A stretch of 64,000 nucleotides of DNA. Origin: Extensimonas vulgaris (lineage in GTDB: Bacteria; Pseudomonadota; Gammaproteobacteria; Burkholderiales; Burkholderiaceae_C). The stretch covers positions 62,001-126,000 of the forward strand of contig NZ_QPJU01000004.1 in NCBI RefSeq assembly GCF_003337425.1. Direction: 5' to 3'. Below, in pieces: positions 36,663 to 45,755 of this stretch. A program made the position numbers and the translations under genes. How positions within the stretch are numbered: position 1 is the stretch's first letter; each line of letters opens with the position of its first letter. Under the pieces are notes generated by a model. It did not search any database. It was not told the origin of the DNA and saw only the letters and a list, made by a program, of their open reading frames with translations.

Positions 36663-37217
36663 TCATGGCTTGGGGCTATCGGTGCCCGGGGGTTCTTTGA
36701 TGAAACGGCTCAAATAAAGGGCCTGACCAAGTGCGAACAGGAACATCAGCCCCAGCCCGCCAAAGAGCTTGAAGTTGACCCAGATGCTGGTTTCGAAACG
36801 ATACGCTATCCAGAGGTTCAAAGCCCCCATGCAGCCAAAAAATGTGGCCCAGGCCCAGTTCATGGTGCGCCAGACCGGGTCGGGCAACTCGAGTTGGCTG
36901 CCTAGCAGCCATTGCAGCAGGTTTTTGCGAAAAACCATCTGCCCGAGCAGCAGCGCACCGCCCATGAACCAGTAGAGCGCGGTGGGCTTCCATTTGATGA
37001 AGGCCTCGTCGTGCGCGAGCAGCGTGGCGCCGCCGAACAGCACGATGATGCCCAGATTGACCCACTGCATGGGCTCGATCTTGCCGTGGCGCCAGCGCAG
37101 GTAGCCGATTTGCAGCACGGTCGCAGCAATGGCAACCGCCGTGGCCGTGAAAATGCCCCAGAGCTTGAACGCGGCGAAAAACAGGAAGATAGGAAAGAAG
37201 TCGATCAGGAGTTTCAT
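36663..37217 (-). CDS. Inner membrane septation protein A (YciB/IspZ family)
   Basis: 184 residues with five or six hydrophobic segments: FFPIFLFFAAFKLWGIFTATAVAI, VNLGIIVLFGGATLL, LYWFMGGALLLGQMVF, WAWATFFGCMGALNLWIAY and LFGGLGLMFLFALGQALYL. The N-terminal MKLLIDFFPIFLFF and FRKNLLQWLLGSQLELPDPVW are family hallmarks. YciB interacts with division and cell-envelope synthesis proteins in E. coli. Followed after 7 nt by bolA. Confidence 0.93.
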   Translation of the reverse strand: MKLLIDFFPIFLFFAAFKLWGIFTATAVAIAATVLQIGYLRWRHGKIEPMQWVNLGIIVLFGGATLLAHDEAFIKWKPTALYWFMGGALLLGQMVFRKNLLQWLLGSQLELPDPVWRTMNWAWATFFGCMGALNLWIAYRFETSIWVNFKLFGGLGLMFLFALGQALYLSRFIKEPPGTDSPKP

Positions 37218-37244
37218 GGTGCCCGCGGCGTCTCGCCGTGCAAA

Positions 37245-37682
37245 TCAGGTATTGTCGGCTTCTTTCCGGGCGGCGTTGTCGGCGTCGAAGTCGAGCGCGG
37301 CAGAGTTCATGCAGTAGCGCAGACCGGTCGGCGCCGGGCCGTCTTCAAACAAATGACCCAAATGAGCGCCGCATCGTGCACACAAGGTTTCGGTGCGCAC
37401 CATGCCGTGGCTGCGGTCTATGCGCTCGACGATGGCGCCGGGAACGGCTTGCCAAAAGCTCGGCCAGCCGCAGCCGGCGTCGAATTTGGTGGCGGAGTCG
37501 AACAACTTGGCCCCGCAGCAGATGCAGTGGTAGCTGCCATCGGCCCAATGCGCCTCGTACTTGCCTGTGAACGGGCGCTCGGTGGCCGCATGGCGCGTGA
37601 CTTCGAAGGCGAGCGGCTCGGCGCCTTTTTGCGCGAGCAGCGCGCGCCACTCGGCCTCGGTTTTCTGGATCGGGAAGCTCAT
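37245..37682 (-). CDS. msrB: Peptide-methionine (R)-S-oxide reductase
   Basis: Reduces methionine-R-sulfoxide in oxidised proteins. 145 residues from [16 protein letters not shown]. Zinc-site cysteine pairs are in CICCGAKLF and [12 protein letters not shown]; the catalytic cysteine is in [23 protein letters not shown] and the His in [11 protein letters not shown] are conserved. Its ATG overlaps the selO stop (37679-37682), so the two are translationally coupled, a link consistent with redox repair. Confidence 0.95.
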   Translation of the reverse strand: MSFPIQKTEAEWRALLAQKGAEPLAFEVTRHAATERPFTGKYEAHWADGSYHCICCGAKLFDSATKFDAGCGWPSFWQAVPGAIVERIDRSHGMVRTETLCARCGAHLGHLFEDGPAPTGLRYCMNSAALDFDADNAARKEADNT

Positions 37683-39205
37683 GAGGAACAACTGACGGTG
37701 ATGGATGCGGCCCAGTCGGGCGGGAAGTCGGCCCAGGCTTCGTGGCCTGGGTGCTCGGCGAAGGGATTTTCGAGCAGCGTCTGCAGGGTGCGCAAGGGGG
37801 TGAAGTCGCCTTGCTGGGCGGCGCGGATGACCTGCTCCGCCAGGTGGTTGCGCAGCACGAACTTTGGGTTGGTTTTGAGCATCAAATCGGCCGCTTGCGC
37901 TTGATCTACCTGCGCTAGCTGCTCTTGGTATGAGAGCAGCCAACGCTCCCAGCCGCTGCGCTCGGCAAACAAGGCAGCGACGGGCTCGAAGTCGCCGCTG
38001 GCGACGGCGTGCGACAGACGCCGCCAGAAAATCGGGTAATCGACGCGCTGGGCTGCGAGCAGCTGCAGCAATTGGCCGACGAGCGCAGCCAGATCAGGGT
38101 TGCCGTCAGGCGCACCCGCACCCGCATCTGCGCCCAGCCCCAGCTTGTCCGCCATGCGACGCAGGAATTCGCGCGTGAACGTGGGCTGAAAGCTCTGCAG
38201 CGCCGCGACGGCTTGGCCTTCGTCAGCGAGCAGCGGCAGCAGGGCCTGCGCGAGGCAGCCCAGGTTCCAATGGGCGATGGCGGGCTGGCGGTGAAAGGCA
38301 TAGCGGCCTGCGGTGTCGCTGTGGTTGCAGACGTGGCCGGGGTCGAAGTGGTCGAGGAACTGGAACGGGCCATAGTCCAGCGTCAGGCCCAGGATGCTCA
38401 TGTTGTCGGTGTTCATCACACCGTGGCAAAAACCCACGGCCTGCCATTGTGCGAGCAGCGCCGCCGTGCGCTCGCTCACGGCGCGCAGCAGCGCTGCATA
38501 GGTCTGAGCGGGTGTGTGTGCGGGCGCGCGGCACTCCGGGTAATGGCGCGCGATCACGTGGTCAGCGAGGGCGCGCAGGGATTCGTAACGGTCTTTTTGC
38601 AGTCCTTGGGCATAGAAATGCTCGAAGTGCCCGAAGCGCACGAAGCTCGGCGCCACGCGCGTGAGCACGGCGGCGGTCTCCAGCGTCTCGCGGCGCACGG
38701 GCGCGGGCGAGCCCGTGAGGCACAGCGCCCGTGTGGTCGCAATGCCCAGGCCGTGCATGGCCTCGCTGCACAAGAATTCGCGGATGCTCGAGCGCAGCAC
38801 GGCGCGGCCGTCGCCCATGCGCGAATACGGCGTGCGTCCCGCGCCTTTGAGCTGCACTTCGAGCCCTTGCGCGCTTTCGCCGAGCAGCAGCGCGCGCCCG
38901 TCGCCAAGTTGCCCGGCCCAGACGCCGAACTGGTGTCCGCTGTAGACCGTGGCGATGGCAGGCGTGTCCGCGCGCATCCGGTTGCCGCTCAACAGCTGTA
39001 GCGCTGCGTCGTTGCGCCAGGTATCGACGTCCAGACCCAGCAGGCGCGCGACGTGGGCGCTCGATGCCACCCAGTACGGCGCGGGCAGCGGTGTGGGCGC
39101 CTGTGCGGCATAAAAACCCGGGCCGAGTGCAGCGAAGCCGGACGCGCGCAGCGCGAGCGGGTCGGCGGGTGCGTCAGCGTGGGCGTAGGCTTGGGTGACA
39201 GACAT
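37679..39205 (-). CDS. selO: Protein adenylyltransferase SelO (YdiU family)
   Basis: Pseudokinase-fold enzyme that transfers AMP to protein Ser/Thr/Tyr residues, linked to oxidative stress. 508 residues from [18 protein letters not shown]. Family features: [23 protein letters not shown] (nucleotide loop), [36 protein letters not shown]-like stretch, [13 protein letters not shown] and DYGPFQFLD (metal site), [15 protein letters not shown] near the C-terminus. No selenocysteine is needed in bacterial SelO. A copy of the interspersed repeat lies at ~423-443 without breaking the frame. Confidence 0.95.
   Translation of the reverse strand: MSVTQAYAHADAPADPLALRASGFAALGPGFYAAQAPTPLPAPYWVASSAHVARLLGLDVDTWRNDAALQLLSGNRMRADTPAIATVYSGHQFGVWAGQLGDGRALLLGESAQGLEVQLKGAGRTPYSRMGDGRAVLRSSIREFLCSEAMHGLGIATTRALCLTGSPAPVRRETLETAAVLTRVAPSFVRFGHFEHFYAQGLQKDRYESLRALADHVIARHYPECRAPAHTPAQTYAALLRAVSERTAALLAQWQAVGFCHGVMNTDNMSILGLTLDYGPFQFLDHFDPGHVCNHSDTAGRYAFHRQPAIAHWNLGCLAQALLPLLADEGQAVAALQSFQPTFTREFLRRMADKLGLGADAGAGAPDGNPDLAALVGQLLQLLAAQRVDYPIFWRRLSHAVASGDFEPVAALFAERSGWERWLLSYQEQLAQVDQAQAADLMLKTNPKFVLRNHLAEQVIRAAQQGDFTPLRTLQTLLENPFAEHPGHEAWADFPPDWAASITVSCSS
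37876..37935 (+). repeat. Interspersed repeat inside selO (in frame)
   Basis: Plus-strand core GCTTGCGCTTGATCTACCTG followed by CGCTAGCTG, a good match to the family core. On the coding (minus) strand it specifies about [17 protein letters not shown], just before the conserved NPKFVLRN motif. It lies where SelO proteins differ in length, and it may be an adapted insertion. Confidence 0.55.
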
Positions 39206-39263
39206 GGCGCGGATTGTGGCGCAGCTTCCATGCCCCTGCTGTAGGTTGGGGCAGGCGGGTAAA

Positions 39264-39287
39264 CAGCCCCGTATCTTTGAGGGGCTG
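39264..39287 (-). terminator. Hairpin after the first diguanylate cyclase gene
   Basis: CAGCCCC (39264-39270), 10-nt loop, GGGGCTG (39281-39287). On the minus strand it starts a few bases after the cyclase stop and is followed by TTTACC, a short T-run. Likely a weak intrinsic terminator. Confidence 0.5.
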
Positions 39288-39291
39288 GGTA

Positions 39292-40341
39292 TCAGAACAA
39301 TTCGACGTCGTCGTGCGCGACCTTGGCTTGCAGCAGCCCCTGTGCGACGAGATCGTCGTAGTAGCGGACCTGGTTGCGTCCATGTTCCTTGGCGTAGTAA
39401 AGCGCCTGGTCGGCCAGGCCCAGCACCTCGACAGGCGCGCCTTTGTCGGCGCCGACGAAGCCTATGCTCACGGTGATATGACCGATCTGCGGGAAGGTGT
39501 ATTCCTGCACCGCCGCGCGAAAGCGTTCGAGCACCTTGCGCGCCGTGGGGAGTGTGATCGAGCGCAGCAGCACGACGAATTCCTCACCACCGAAGCGGAA
39601 AATCCGGTCTTCGCTGCGAAAGGACTTGCGCAGCAGGTTGGCCACGAGGATCAGCACTTCGTCGCCGAAAAGGTGGCCGAAACGGTCGTTGATCTGCTTG
39701 AAGTTGTCGATATCGACGAGTGCCAGCCATTGCTGCAACGCTTCGGTTGCGCCAGCGTCCGGGGCATCGGGATACAGCGGCGCAAGGCCCGCGTCAGCCA
39801 CCAATTCGGTGGGCGCGATGAGCTGGGAAAACTGCTCGTCGAAGGTCTTGCGATTGAGCAAGCCTGTGAGGGCGTCGCGCTCGCTGTATTCGAGCAGACT
39901 CTGGTAGTTTTTGTAGACCTGAAAAATGCCTTTGATGACGTCGAGCTTGTGCGTGGAAAAGGGGCGCGTCTGCGTCACTTCGAGGCAGGTGCTGACCTTG
40001 TCCTGCATCCACACTGGCAGCCAGAGCGTGTAGTTGCCGCGACGCAGCGAAGCCATGGCGCTGTCGCGCCGGTCGGCTATGCACTCGCTGAGTGCGGGGT
40101 AGTGGGCCAAAGGTTCGCGCCGGGGATCGGTGCTGGCGCTCGTGCGCGTCGAGACGAATCTGCCCTCGGCGAGCCAGGTGCGTGGGCGCAGACTGGGCAC
40201 GCCGGCGTCGTTGAAAATTTCGAGCGCGCGCACGTCGCTGACGCTGCTGAGCTGCTGCAGGGTAGAGAGCACAGAGACTTCCAGGCGCACGTGGTCGCGG
40301 TGCGCGGTCATGTCGGCGAGGTTTTGCAGAATCGGCTTCAT
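39292..40341 (-). CDS. GGDEF diguanylate cyclase
   Basis: Synthesises cyclic di-GMP from two GTP. 349 residues. The N-terminal ~150 residues form an unassigned sensor-like domain ([16 protein letters not shown]). A short helix, then the GGDEF domain: [31 protein letters not shown] and the active-site loop [12 protein letters not shown] near residue 250. RSED five residues before GGEEF is the RxxD inhibitory I-site. No membrane segment is seen. Sits 15 nt after trmB. One of two such genes in the window. Confidence 0.94.
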   Translation of the reverse strand: MKPILQNLADMTAHRDHVRLEVSVLSTLQQLSSVSDVRALEIFNDAGVPSLRPRTWLAEGRFVSTRTSASTDPRREPLAHYPALSECIADRRDSAMASLRRGNYTLWLPVWMQDKVSTCLEVTQTRPFSTHKLDVIKGIFQVYKNYQSLLEYSERDALTGLLNRKTFDEQFSQLIAPTELVADAGLAPLYPDAPDAGATEALQQWLALVDIDNFKQINDRFGHLFGDEVLILVANLLRKSFRSEDRIFRFGGEEFVVLLRSITLPTARKVLERFRAAVQEYTFPQIGHITVSIGFVGADKGAPVEVLGLADQALYYAKEHGRNQVRYYDDLVAQGLLQAKVAHDDVELF

Positions 40342-40356
40342 GGTGGGCAGAGTCTC

Positions 40357-41112
40357 TCAATGGCGGCGCACGAAGACCAGGTCCCACACGCCGTGCCCGA
40401 GCCGCAGGCCGCGGTTTTCGAACTTGGTCAAGGGGCGGTAGGCGGGTTTGGTGGCATAGCCTTGCGCGGTGTTTTGCAGCAGGGGCTCGGCGCTGAGCAC
40501 TTCCAGCATCTGCTCGGCGTAGGGCTGCCAGTCGGTCGCGCAGTGCAGGTAGCCGCCGGGCGCGAGGCGTTGCGCGAGTTTGGCGACCAAGGGCGGCTGG
40601 ATCAGGCGGCGCTTGTGGTGGCGCTTTTTGTGCCAGGGGTCGGGAAAGAAGATGTGCACACCGGCGAGCGACGCAGGCGCGAGCATGTGCTCCAGCACCT
40701 CGACGGCGTCGTGCTGCACGATGCGGATGTTGGTCAAACCTTGCTCGCCGATGCGCTTGAGCAGCGCGCCCACGCCGGGCTCGTGCACCTCGCAGCACAG
40801 GAAGTCGTCCTCGGGGCGCAGGCGTGCGATGTGCGCCGTGGCCTCGCCCATGCCGAAGCCGATTTCGAGCACCAACGGCGCCTTGCGGCCGAACACGGCC
40901 TCGGCGTCTAGCAGCGCGGGCGTGTAGGGCACGAGAAAGCGCTGCCCCCATTCGGCCAAAGCCTTGGCTTGGCCCGTCGTGGTGCGGCCCGCGCGGCGCA
41001 CGAAGCTTTTGATGGCCTTGGGATGCGGCACGTCTGCCGGGGCGCTGCCCGTGGGGCGTGCGGCAGCAGGCGGCGGATTTTCAGACAAGGGTAGAGAGGA
41101 CGGCGTGCTCAC
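40357..41112 (-). CDS. trmB: tRNA (guanine-N7-)-methyltransferase
   Basis: SAM-dependent methylation of G46 in tRNA. 251 residues with a GTG start (GTG AGC ACG). SAM-binding loop [29 protein letters not shown] and the family signature [16 protein letters not shown] are present. It overlaps the gluQ 3' end by 32 nt, so the two are probably co-transcribed and coupled; both act on tRNA. The first ~30 residues are Pro/Ala-rich and not conserved, so an internal start cannot be excluded. Confidence 0.94.
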   Translation of the reverse strand: MSTPSSLPLSENPPPAAARPTGSAPADVPHPKAIKSFVRRAGRTTTGQAKALAEWGQRFLVPYTPALLDAEAVFGRKAPLVLEIGFGMGEATAHIARLRPEDDFLCCEVHEPGVGALLKRIGEQGLTNIRIVQHDAVEVLEHMLAPASLAGVHIFFPDPWHKKRHHKRRLIQPPLVAKLAQRLAPGGYLHCATDWQPYAEQMLEVLSAEPLLQNTAQGYATKPAYRPLTKFENRGLRLGHGVWDLVFVRRH

Positions 41113-42295
41113 GGGTTTGCATTGTAGTTTTGTGTAACCATGCCTGCACCCACCAAGCCAATGCCTCGGGAATGGAGCTGTGGGGCAGCGTTGGCGGGGC
41201 CGGCAAGCCTAGCACATGCGCAGCCTCGCCGAGCGCGCGCAAAGGCTCACGCAGGTCGAGCGCCGCGGCGCCGTTTTGCTTGGAGAGTTTTTCGCCGTTC
41301 GCGGCGCAGACCAGCGGCGTGTGCAGATAGCGGGGTGTGGGCAGGCCCAAGGCGTTTTGCAGCAGGATCTGCCGCGGCGTGTTGTCCGCCAGGTCGGCGC
41401 CGCGCACCACGTGCGTGATGCCTTGCGCTGCGTCGTCGACGACCACGGCGAGCTGATAGGCCCACAGGCCATCGGCGCGGCGCAGCACGAAGTCGCCGAC
41501 CTCCTGGGCCACGTCCTGCACTTGCGCGCCCAAGCGGCGATCCTGCCAATGCACCGTGTTGCTTGCAATCGAAAAATGAGCGCCTTGCGCTTGCTGCATC
41601 TGCACTAAAGCCTGATTTGGCTTGAATTCTGCGACGCGAAAACGCCACGCCCGTGCGGGCCGGCCGTGCAGGCCATCGCGGCAGGTGCCGGGGTAGGGCA
41701 GGGTGGCGTGGCGTTCGGGTGCGTGGCCCAGGGCGCGCAGGGCAGCGGCAATGTCTTTGCGCGAGCAGGCGCAGGGGTAGGCCTGCCCTTGGGTGATGAG
41801 CTGGTCGAGCGCGGCTTGGTACAGCGCGCTGCGCTGCGATTGCCACACGGGCGGCTCGTCGGGCAGCAGGCCGCAGGTGGCAAGCTGCTGCAGGATGTGC
41901 TCTGCCGCGCCCGGCACGCAGCGCGGCGTATCGACGTCTTCGATGCGCACGAGCCAGCGCCCGCCGCGGCCACCGTGCCAGGCGCGTGCATCGAGCCAGC
42001 TCGCGAGCGCGGCCACGAGCGAGCCCGCGTGCAGCGGCCCCGTGGGGGAAGGCGCGAAGCGGCCGCGGTAGTGCAGTGATTGTGCCGGTGTAGTGGCGGG
42101 GATAGGTGCGTGGGCTAGCAGCCTGTCGGACTTTGGAATCGTCGGCTGCGAATGTGCCGCAGCGGCCCATTTTTTACCGTCTTCTTGCCCCATAGTCCCG
42201 CTATGGGGCGGCGAATCCGGCAAAAACTGGCCTCGCTGGGGCCCATTCTCGCTATCGACGCCCAAAGTCCGACAGGCTGCTAGGGGCACTATCAT
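41081..42295 (-). CDS. gluQ: Glutamyl-Q tRNA(Asp) synthetase carrying an in-frame MITE insertion
   Basis: Attaches glutamate to queuosine of tRNA(Asp). The class I motifs are [13 protein letters not shown] (HIGH) and KLSKQNG (KMSKS); zinc ligands fit CAC...Y-PGTC in YPCACSRKD and LPYPGTC. The ATG at 42295 has an SD (AAGGA, 4 nt before). Reading on, M-I-V-P-L enters the 169-bp element at 42115-42283 and comes out in frame at HAPIPATTP, 19 codons before YRGRF. Removing 165 bp (55 codons) restores MIVPLAHAPIP. With the insertion the protein is 404 residues; E. coli has 308. An alternative start is ATG 42193 inside the element. A second repeat lies at 41571-41628. Confidence 0.85.
   Translation of the reverse strand: MIVPLAACRTLGVDSENGPQRGQFLPDSPPHSGTMGQEDGKKWAAAAHSQPTIPKSDRLLAHAPIPATTPAQSLHYRGRFAPSPTGPLHAGSLVAALASWLDARAWHGGRGGRWLVRIEDVDTPRCVPGAAEHILQQLATCGLLPDEPPVWQSQRSALYQAALDQLITQGQAYPCACSRKDIAAALRALGHAPERHATLPYPGTCRDGLHGRPARAWRFRVAEFKPNQALVQMQQAQGAHFSIASNTVHWQDRRLGAQVQDVAQEVGDFVLRRADGLWAYQLAVVVDDAAQGITHVVRGADLADNTPRQILLQNALGLPTPRYLHTPLVCAANGEKLSKQNGAAALDLREPLRALGEAAHVLGLPAPPTLPHSSIPEALAWWVQAWLHKTTMQTREHAVLSTLV
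41571..41628 (+). repeat. Interspersed repeat inside gluQ (in frame)
   Basis: Plus strand: GCGCCTTGCGCTTGCTGCAT, then CTGCACTAAAGCCTGATTTGG, a good match to the family including the downstream tail. On the coding strand it gives [18 protein letters not shown], a segment between RVAEF and the VHWQDRRLG block. Confidence 0.68.
42115..42283. mobile_element. 169-bp MITE-like element, copy 2 (in 5' end of gluQ)
   Basis: Same element as 24529-24697, inverted, with about 5 differences. Perfect 22-bp inverted ends including CTAG; internal hairpin CCCCATAG-TCCCG-CTATGGGG at 42188-42208. 165 bp (one unit without one CTAG) is divisible by three and the gluQ frame stays open through it. It also sits 46 bp from the divergent WrbA-like gene and may influence its promoter. 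Confidence 0.9.
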
Positions 42296-42329
42296 GGAAT
42301 CCTTGTCATCCTTTTTTGGGAGAGTTTGC

Positions 42330-42884
42330 ATGCCGCACACCATCGTCGTTTACCACTCGGGTTATGGACACACGCAACGGCTCGCGCAAGCCGTGGCCGA
42401 AGGGGCCGGGGCGCAATCGATCGCCATCGATGCTGACGGCAATCTGCCCGAAGGCGGCTGGGAGGCGCTGCAGGCCGCGCAGGCCATCATTTTCGGCGCG
42501 CCTACCTATATGGGCGGGCCGAGCTGGCAGTTCAAGAAGTTTGCCGATGCGTCGTCCAAGCCTTGGTTCAGCCAGTCCTGGAAGGACAAGTTGTTTGCCG
42601 GCTTTACCTGCAGCGCCAGCGTCAACGGCGACAAGCAGGTCACGCTCGACTATTTCTTTCACCTTGCGATGCAGCACGGCGGACTGTGGGTGGGGCTCGG
42701 GCATCTGCCCTCCAACACCAAGGCGGCCACGCGCAACGATGCGAACTGGATAGGCACTTTCAGCGGCGCGGCGGCGCAGGCGCCTGCCGATGCCTCGGCC
42801 GGCGAGATGTTTGCGGGTGACCTCGAAAACGGCCGCATCCTGGGCCAGCGTGTCGCGCAGCTGGCGGCGCGGCTCGGCGCTTGA
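42330..42884 (+). CDS. WrbA-like flavodoxin-family protein / NAD(P)H:quinone oxidoreductase
   Basis: 184 residues from [22 protein letters not shown]. The flavodoxin fold's FMN-phosphate loop is [31 protein letters not shown] and [10 protein letters not shown] follow. The WrbA-specific long insert is not evident, so flavodoxin family is the safe call. Likely a two-electron quinone reductase in the cytoplasm. GGGAGAG at 42318-42324 is the SD. An in-frame ATG at 42294 is possible but lacks an SD. Divergent from gluQ; convergent with the MinD/FlhG-like gene. Confidence 0.85.
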   Translation: MPHTIVVYHSGYGHTQRLAQAVAEGAGAQSIAIDADGNLPEGGWEALQAAQAIIFGAPTYMGGPSWQFKKFADASSKPWFSQSWKDKLFAGFTCSASVNGDKQVTLDYFFHLAMQHGGLWVGLGHLPSNTKAATRNDANWIGTFSGAAAQAPADASAGEMFAGDLENGRILGQRVAQLAARLGA

Positions 42885-42905
42885 GCGGCGAGGTCTTGCG
42901 CAGCC

Positions 42906-43757
42906 TCACTTTGGCGCCGCAGCGCCAGGCAGCGTGGCTTCGATTTTGCCGGCGAGCTGCAGCATGGCCAGCGCGGCCGGGCAGCCGGGCAGCAGTTGCA
43001 GCAGCAATTGACGGCGCATGATGGCCTCGCGCACCGAGGGGTCGGCCGGGATGTCGCCCATGTGGATCAGGCGCACCGGGCGGCCCGAATCGGTCTTGAC
43101 GAAGCGCTCGAGCACCTGCTGCAGCTGGCTCGTGATCGCGCGGCCGTCGCCGGGGCGCGCCGTCTGGTTGATGACCAGGCGCACGTGCTGGCGTTTTTGC
43201 TGTGTGCACAGCACCTTGATCGCAGCGTAAGCGTCGGTGAGCGAGGTCGGCTCGGGCGTGGCGACGAGCAAAACCTCGTGCGCCAGCGACACGGAAAACA
43301 GCACCACGTCGGAAATGCCCGCGCCCGTGTCGAGCAGGATCACGTCGTAGCGCGGTCGGATCGTGTCGATGACCTGGATGAACTGGTTGCGCACCTCGGG
43401 CGTGAGGCGCGAATACTCGACCATGCCCGAACCCGCGAGCAGCGCGGAAAAGCCGCCGGGCGCTTGCACGATGGCCTCGTCGAGCGTGGCCTTTCCAGTG
43501 AAAACCTCATGCAGTGTGACCTTGGGGTGCAGGTTCAGCACCACGTCGAGGTTGGCCAGGCCCAGGTCGGCGTCGAGCACGAGCACGCGCAGGCCGCGGC
43601 GCGTGAGTGCGGCGGCCAGGTTGGCCGAAATGAAGGTCTTGCCCACACCGCCTTTGCCGCTCGTGACGGCAATGATGTGGGCGCCTGCACCCTGCGGCCC
43701 GGACGCAGGCTTGGCCGCAGGCGCAGCAAGGGGAGGGGGGGACAGCGCGTCGTTCAT
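42906..43757 (-). CDS. MinD/FlhG (YlxH)-type ATPase
   Basis: Walker-type P-loop ATPase of the ParA/MinD superfamily, 283 residues. Deviant Walker A TSGKGGVGKTFISANLA near residue 33, switch I DADLGLANLDVVL, switch II VILLDTGAGISDVVL. The N-terminal ~25 residues are Ala/Pro-rich. FlhG proteins regulate flagellar number or are MinD-like; no flagellar or min genes are in the window, so the role is open. Followed by a diguanylate cyclase gene (12 nt), which may point to motility or surface control. Confidence 0.88.
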   Translation of the reverse strand: MNDALSPPPLAAPAAKPASGPQGAGAHIIAVTSGKGGVGKTFISANLAAALTRRGLRVLVLDADLGLANLDVVLNLHPKVTLHEVFTGKATLDEAIVQAPGGFSALLAGSGMVEYSRLTPEVRNQFIQVIDTIRPRYDVILLDTGAGISDVVLFSVSLAHEVLLVATPEPTSLTDAYAAIKVLCTQQKRQHVRLVINQTARPGDGRAITSQLQQVLERFVKTDSGRPVRLIHMGDIPADPSVREAIMRRQLLLQLLPGCPAALAMLQLAGKIEATLPGAAAPK

Positions 43758-43769
43758 CTCATGCTTTCT

Positions 43770-44567
43770 TCAGGCGCTGCTGGCGGAATCCGCGGCCGGG
43801 AGACTGCCCCAGCCGGAATTTTCGAATGGTGGGCCAAACAAAAGGCTTTTTTCCTCGGCGCTCACGGTGCTGTCGGGTTGTGCTTCGATGCGCACGCAGT
43901 TGCGTCCCCCGGATTTTGCGAGGTAGAGCTGCTGGTCGGCGCGTTCTATCCAGAGTCGGGGCGTAGAGCGTATCCAGGGCATGGCGTAGGCACCGCCCAC
44001 GCTGATGGTGATGTGCAGCTCTTGCGTCGCTGACACGCGGATGGGTGTCTGCGCCACCGCACGGCGTATGCGCTCGGCCACCATGGTGCCGAACGCAATC
44101 TGACAGGTTGGCAGCACCACGGCGAATTCTTCGCCGCCGTAGCGTGCCAGGGTGTCCATGGGGCGCACGCAAGTGGCCAGGATGCGTGCGACGGACTGCA
44201 AGACCTTGTCGCCTGCCACATGGCCGTAGCTGTCATTGATGCGCTTGAAATAGTCTATGTCCATCATCAGCAGCAGGGCCGACTCGCCCGAGCGCGAGAC
44301 GCGATCCATTTCTTGCTCCAACACCGACTCGAAATACCGCCGATTGGCAAGACCCGTCAGGGGATCTTGCAGCGAAAGTTCGCACAGCTCGTCGATCAGG
44401 CTTTGCACATACTGCACCGGGGGCAGGGAGCGCAGCGCAGCATCGTCGGCGCCCGCCTGCACTGCCAAGGTGTGGGCCGTGTCCAGGCGCAGATCGCGCA
44501 CGTCGATGAGGGAGGAGGCTGCGCAGGAAGGCACTTTGCGATGGGGGTGGCCAGCAGAATCGTTCAA
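43770..44567 (-). CDS. GGDEF diguanylate cyclase, second copy (TTG start)
   Basis: 265 residues if started at TTG 44567 (LNDSAGHPH). The long upstream frame overlaps the Bug gene and is unlikely. GGDEF domain: DPLTGLANRRYFESVL, MDIDYFKRINDSYGHVAGD and the active-site loop ARYGGEEFAVVLP near residue 143; RPMD five residues before gives an RxxD I-site. The N-terminus is short (about 90 residues) and not assigned. Adjacent to the MinD/FlhG-like gene; both may affect motility or adhesion. The start is uncertain. Confidence 0.85.
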   Translation of the reverse strand: MNDSAGHPHRKVPSCAASSLIDVRDLRLDTAHTLAVQAGADDAALRSLPPVQYVQSLIDELCELSLQDPLTGLANRRYFESVLEQEMDRVSRSGESALLLMMDIDYFKRINDSYGHVAGDKVLQSVARILATCVRPMDTLARYGGEEFAVVLPTCQIAFGTMVAERIRRAVAQTPIRVSATQELHITISVGGAYAMPWIRSTPRLWIERADQQLYLAKSGGRNCVRIEAQPDSTVSAEEKSLLFGPPFENSGWGSLPAADSASSA

Positions 44568-44634
44568 GTGTAGCAGTGGCGCAAGCGCGAACGGGGCGGG
44601 GCAAGGGAAAGAGCCCCCAATGGTGCGTGGCTGC

Positions 44635-45639
44635 TCATGGCTGCATGTGTATGCCTTTGGCGACGCTGCCCCAGAGCTTATAGTCGCGCGCCGCGCGCTC
44701 GGCCAGCGCCTGCGCGTTGCCGCTCCAGACGTCGTAGCCCTGCTCGACCAGCTTGCGCCTGAGTTCGTCCTGCGCGAGGGCGCGGCGCGCGGCTTCGCTA
44801 TAGCGTGCGACGAGTTCGGCCGGCATTTTGGCCGGGCCGTACAGTCCGATCCAACCGCCCACGTCGTAGTCTGCAACGCCGGCTTCCTGCATGCTGGGCA
44901 CTTGCGGCAGCGAGGCATTGCGCTCGCGCGAGGTTACGGCAAGCGGGCGCACGCGGCCCGAGGCGATGTAGTTGCGCGCGCTGCCGATGATGTCGAACAT
45001 CATGCTGATCTGCCCGCCGATCACGTCCGTCATGGCTGGCGCGTTGCCTTTGTAGGGTACGTGGGTGAGCTGCGTGCCCGTGCGTGCGGCAAAAAGCTCG
45101 CCGCTCAGGTGGTTCGAGCTGCCTATGCCTGCCGAGCCGTAAGACAGCTGCCCCGGATGCGCCCTGGCATAGGCCACGAGCTCGGCCACATTGTGAAACG
45201 GCAGGTCTTTGTTCACCACGAGCACGTTGGCGTAGCTCAGGATGGGGGCGATGGCGACCAGGTCTTTGCCCGGATCGAAGGGCAGGGTACCGAGGATGTG
45301 CGGACTGATGGTCATCGTCGGGCTGCCCGCGAAGAAGATCGTGAGGCCACTCTGCGCGGACTTGGCGACCGCATCGCCCGCAAGCACGCCGCCCGCGCCG
45401 GGTTTGTTGTCCACCAGCACGGCTTGGCCCAGCGCCTGCGCGAAATACGGCGCGAACAGGCGCGCCGCCGCATCCACCGGCCCGCCTGCGGCATAGCCCA
45501 CGAGCAGTTTGATGGGTTGGTTGCCAGAAGATGCGGCAGCGGTGTGCGTCGTTTGCGCTTTCAGCGCCGCGGGCAAGGTGAGCGAGGCCAGCAGCGCAGC
45601 AGCCGCGCGCCGGCGCAAGAGGGGGTTCGAAGCGGGCAT
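44635..45639 (-). CDS. Bug-family (TctC-like) tripartite tricarboxylate-type solute-binding protein
   Basis: Periplasmic binding protein for an organic acid. 334 residues from MPASNPLLRRRAAAALLASLTLPAALKAQ, a signal peptide. Bug-family pattern: IKLLVGYAAGGPVDAAARLFAPYFAQALGQAVLVDNKPGAGGV-like N-terminal lobe, LSYGSAGIGSSNHLSGE, FMMFDIIGSARNYIASGRVRPLAVTS-like segment. GGAGA before ATG 45639 favours it over 45660. No membrane subunits TctA/TctB are adjacent, as is usual for orphan Bug receptors in betaproteobacteria. The ligand is unknown. Confidence 0.9.
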   Translation of the reverse strand: MPASNPLLRRRAAAALLASLTLPAALKAQTTHTAAASSGNQPIKLLVGYAAGGPVDAAARLFAPYFAQALGQAVLVDNKPGAGGVLAGDAVAKSAQSGLTIFFAGSPTMTISPHILGTLPFDPGKDLVAIAPILSYANVLVVNKDLPFHNVAELVAYARAHPGQLSYGSAGIGSSNHLSGELFAARTGTQLTHVPYKGNAPAMTDVIGGQISMMFDIIGSARNYIASGRVRPLAVTSRERNASLPQVPSMQEAGVADYDVGGWIGLYGPAKMPAELVARYSEAARRALAQDELRRKLVEQGYDVWSGNAQALAERAARDYKLWGSVAKGIHMQP

Positions 45640-45683
45640 GGGGTTGTCTCCGGGGCGCATGCGGCGCGCCTTGTTTTTGATGA

Positions 45684-45734
45684 AAATGGCCTCTAGCGCT
45701 TATGTATCAAGCGCTAGCAGCTATCATAATAAAA
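45684..45734 (-). repeat. ~45-bp interspersed repeat between Bug gene and aldehyde dehydrogenase gene
   Basis: Minus strand: ATGATAGCTGCTAGCGCTTG, then ATACATAAGCGCTAGAGGCC. One of the best-preserved copies. It lies in the 116-bp spacer between two leftward genes. Confidence 0.78.
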
Positions 45735-45755
45735 GCGAAAGGCTTGTCAAACGGC

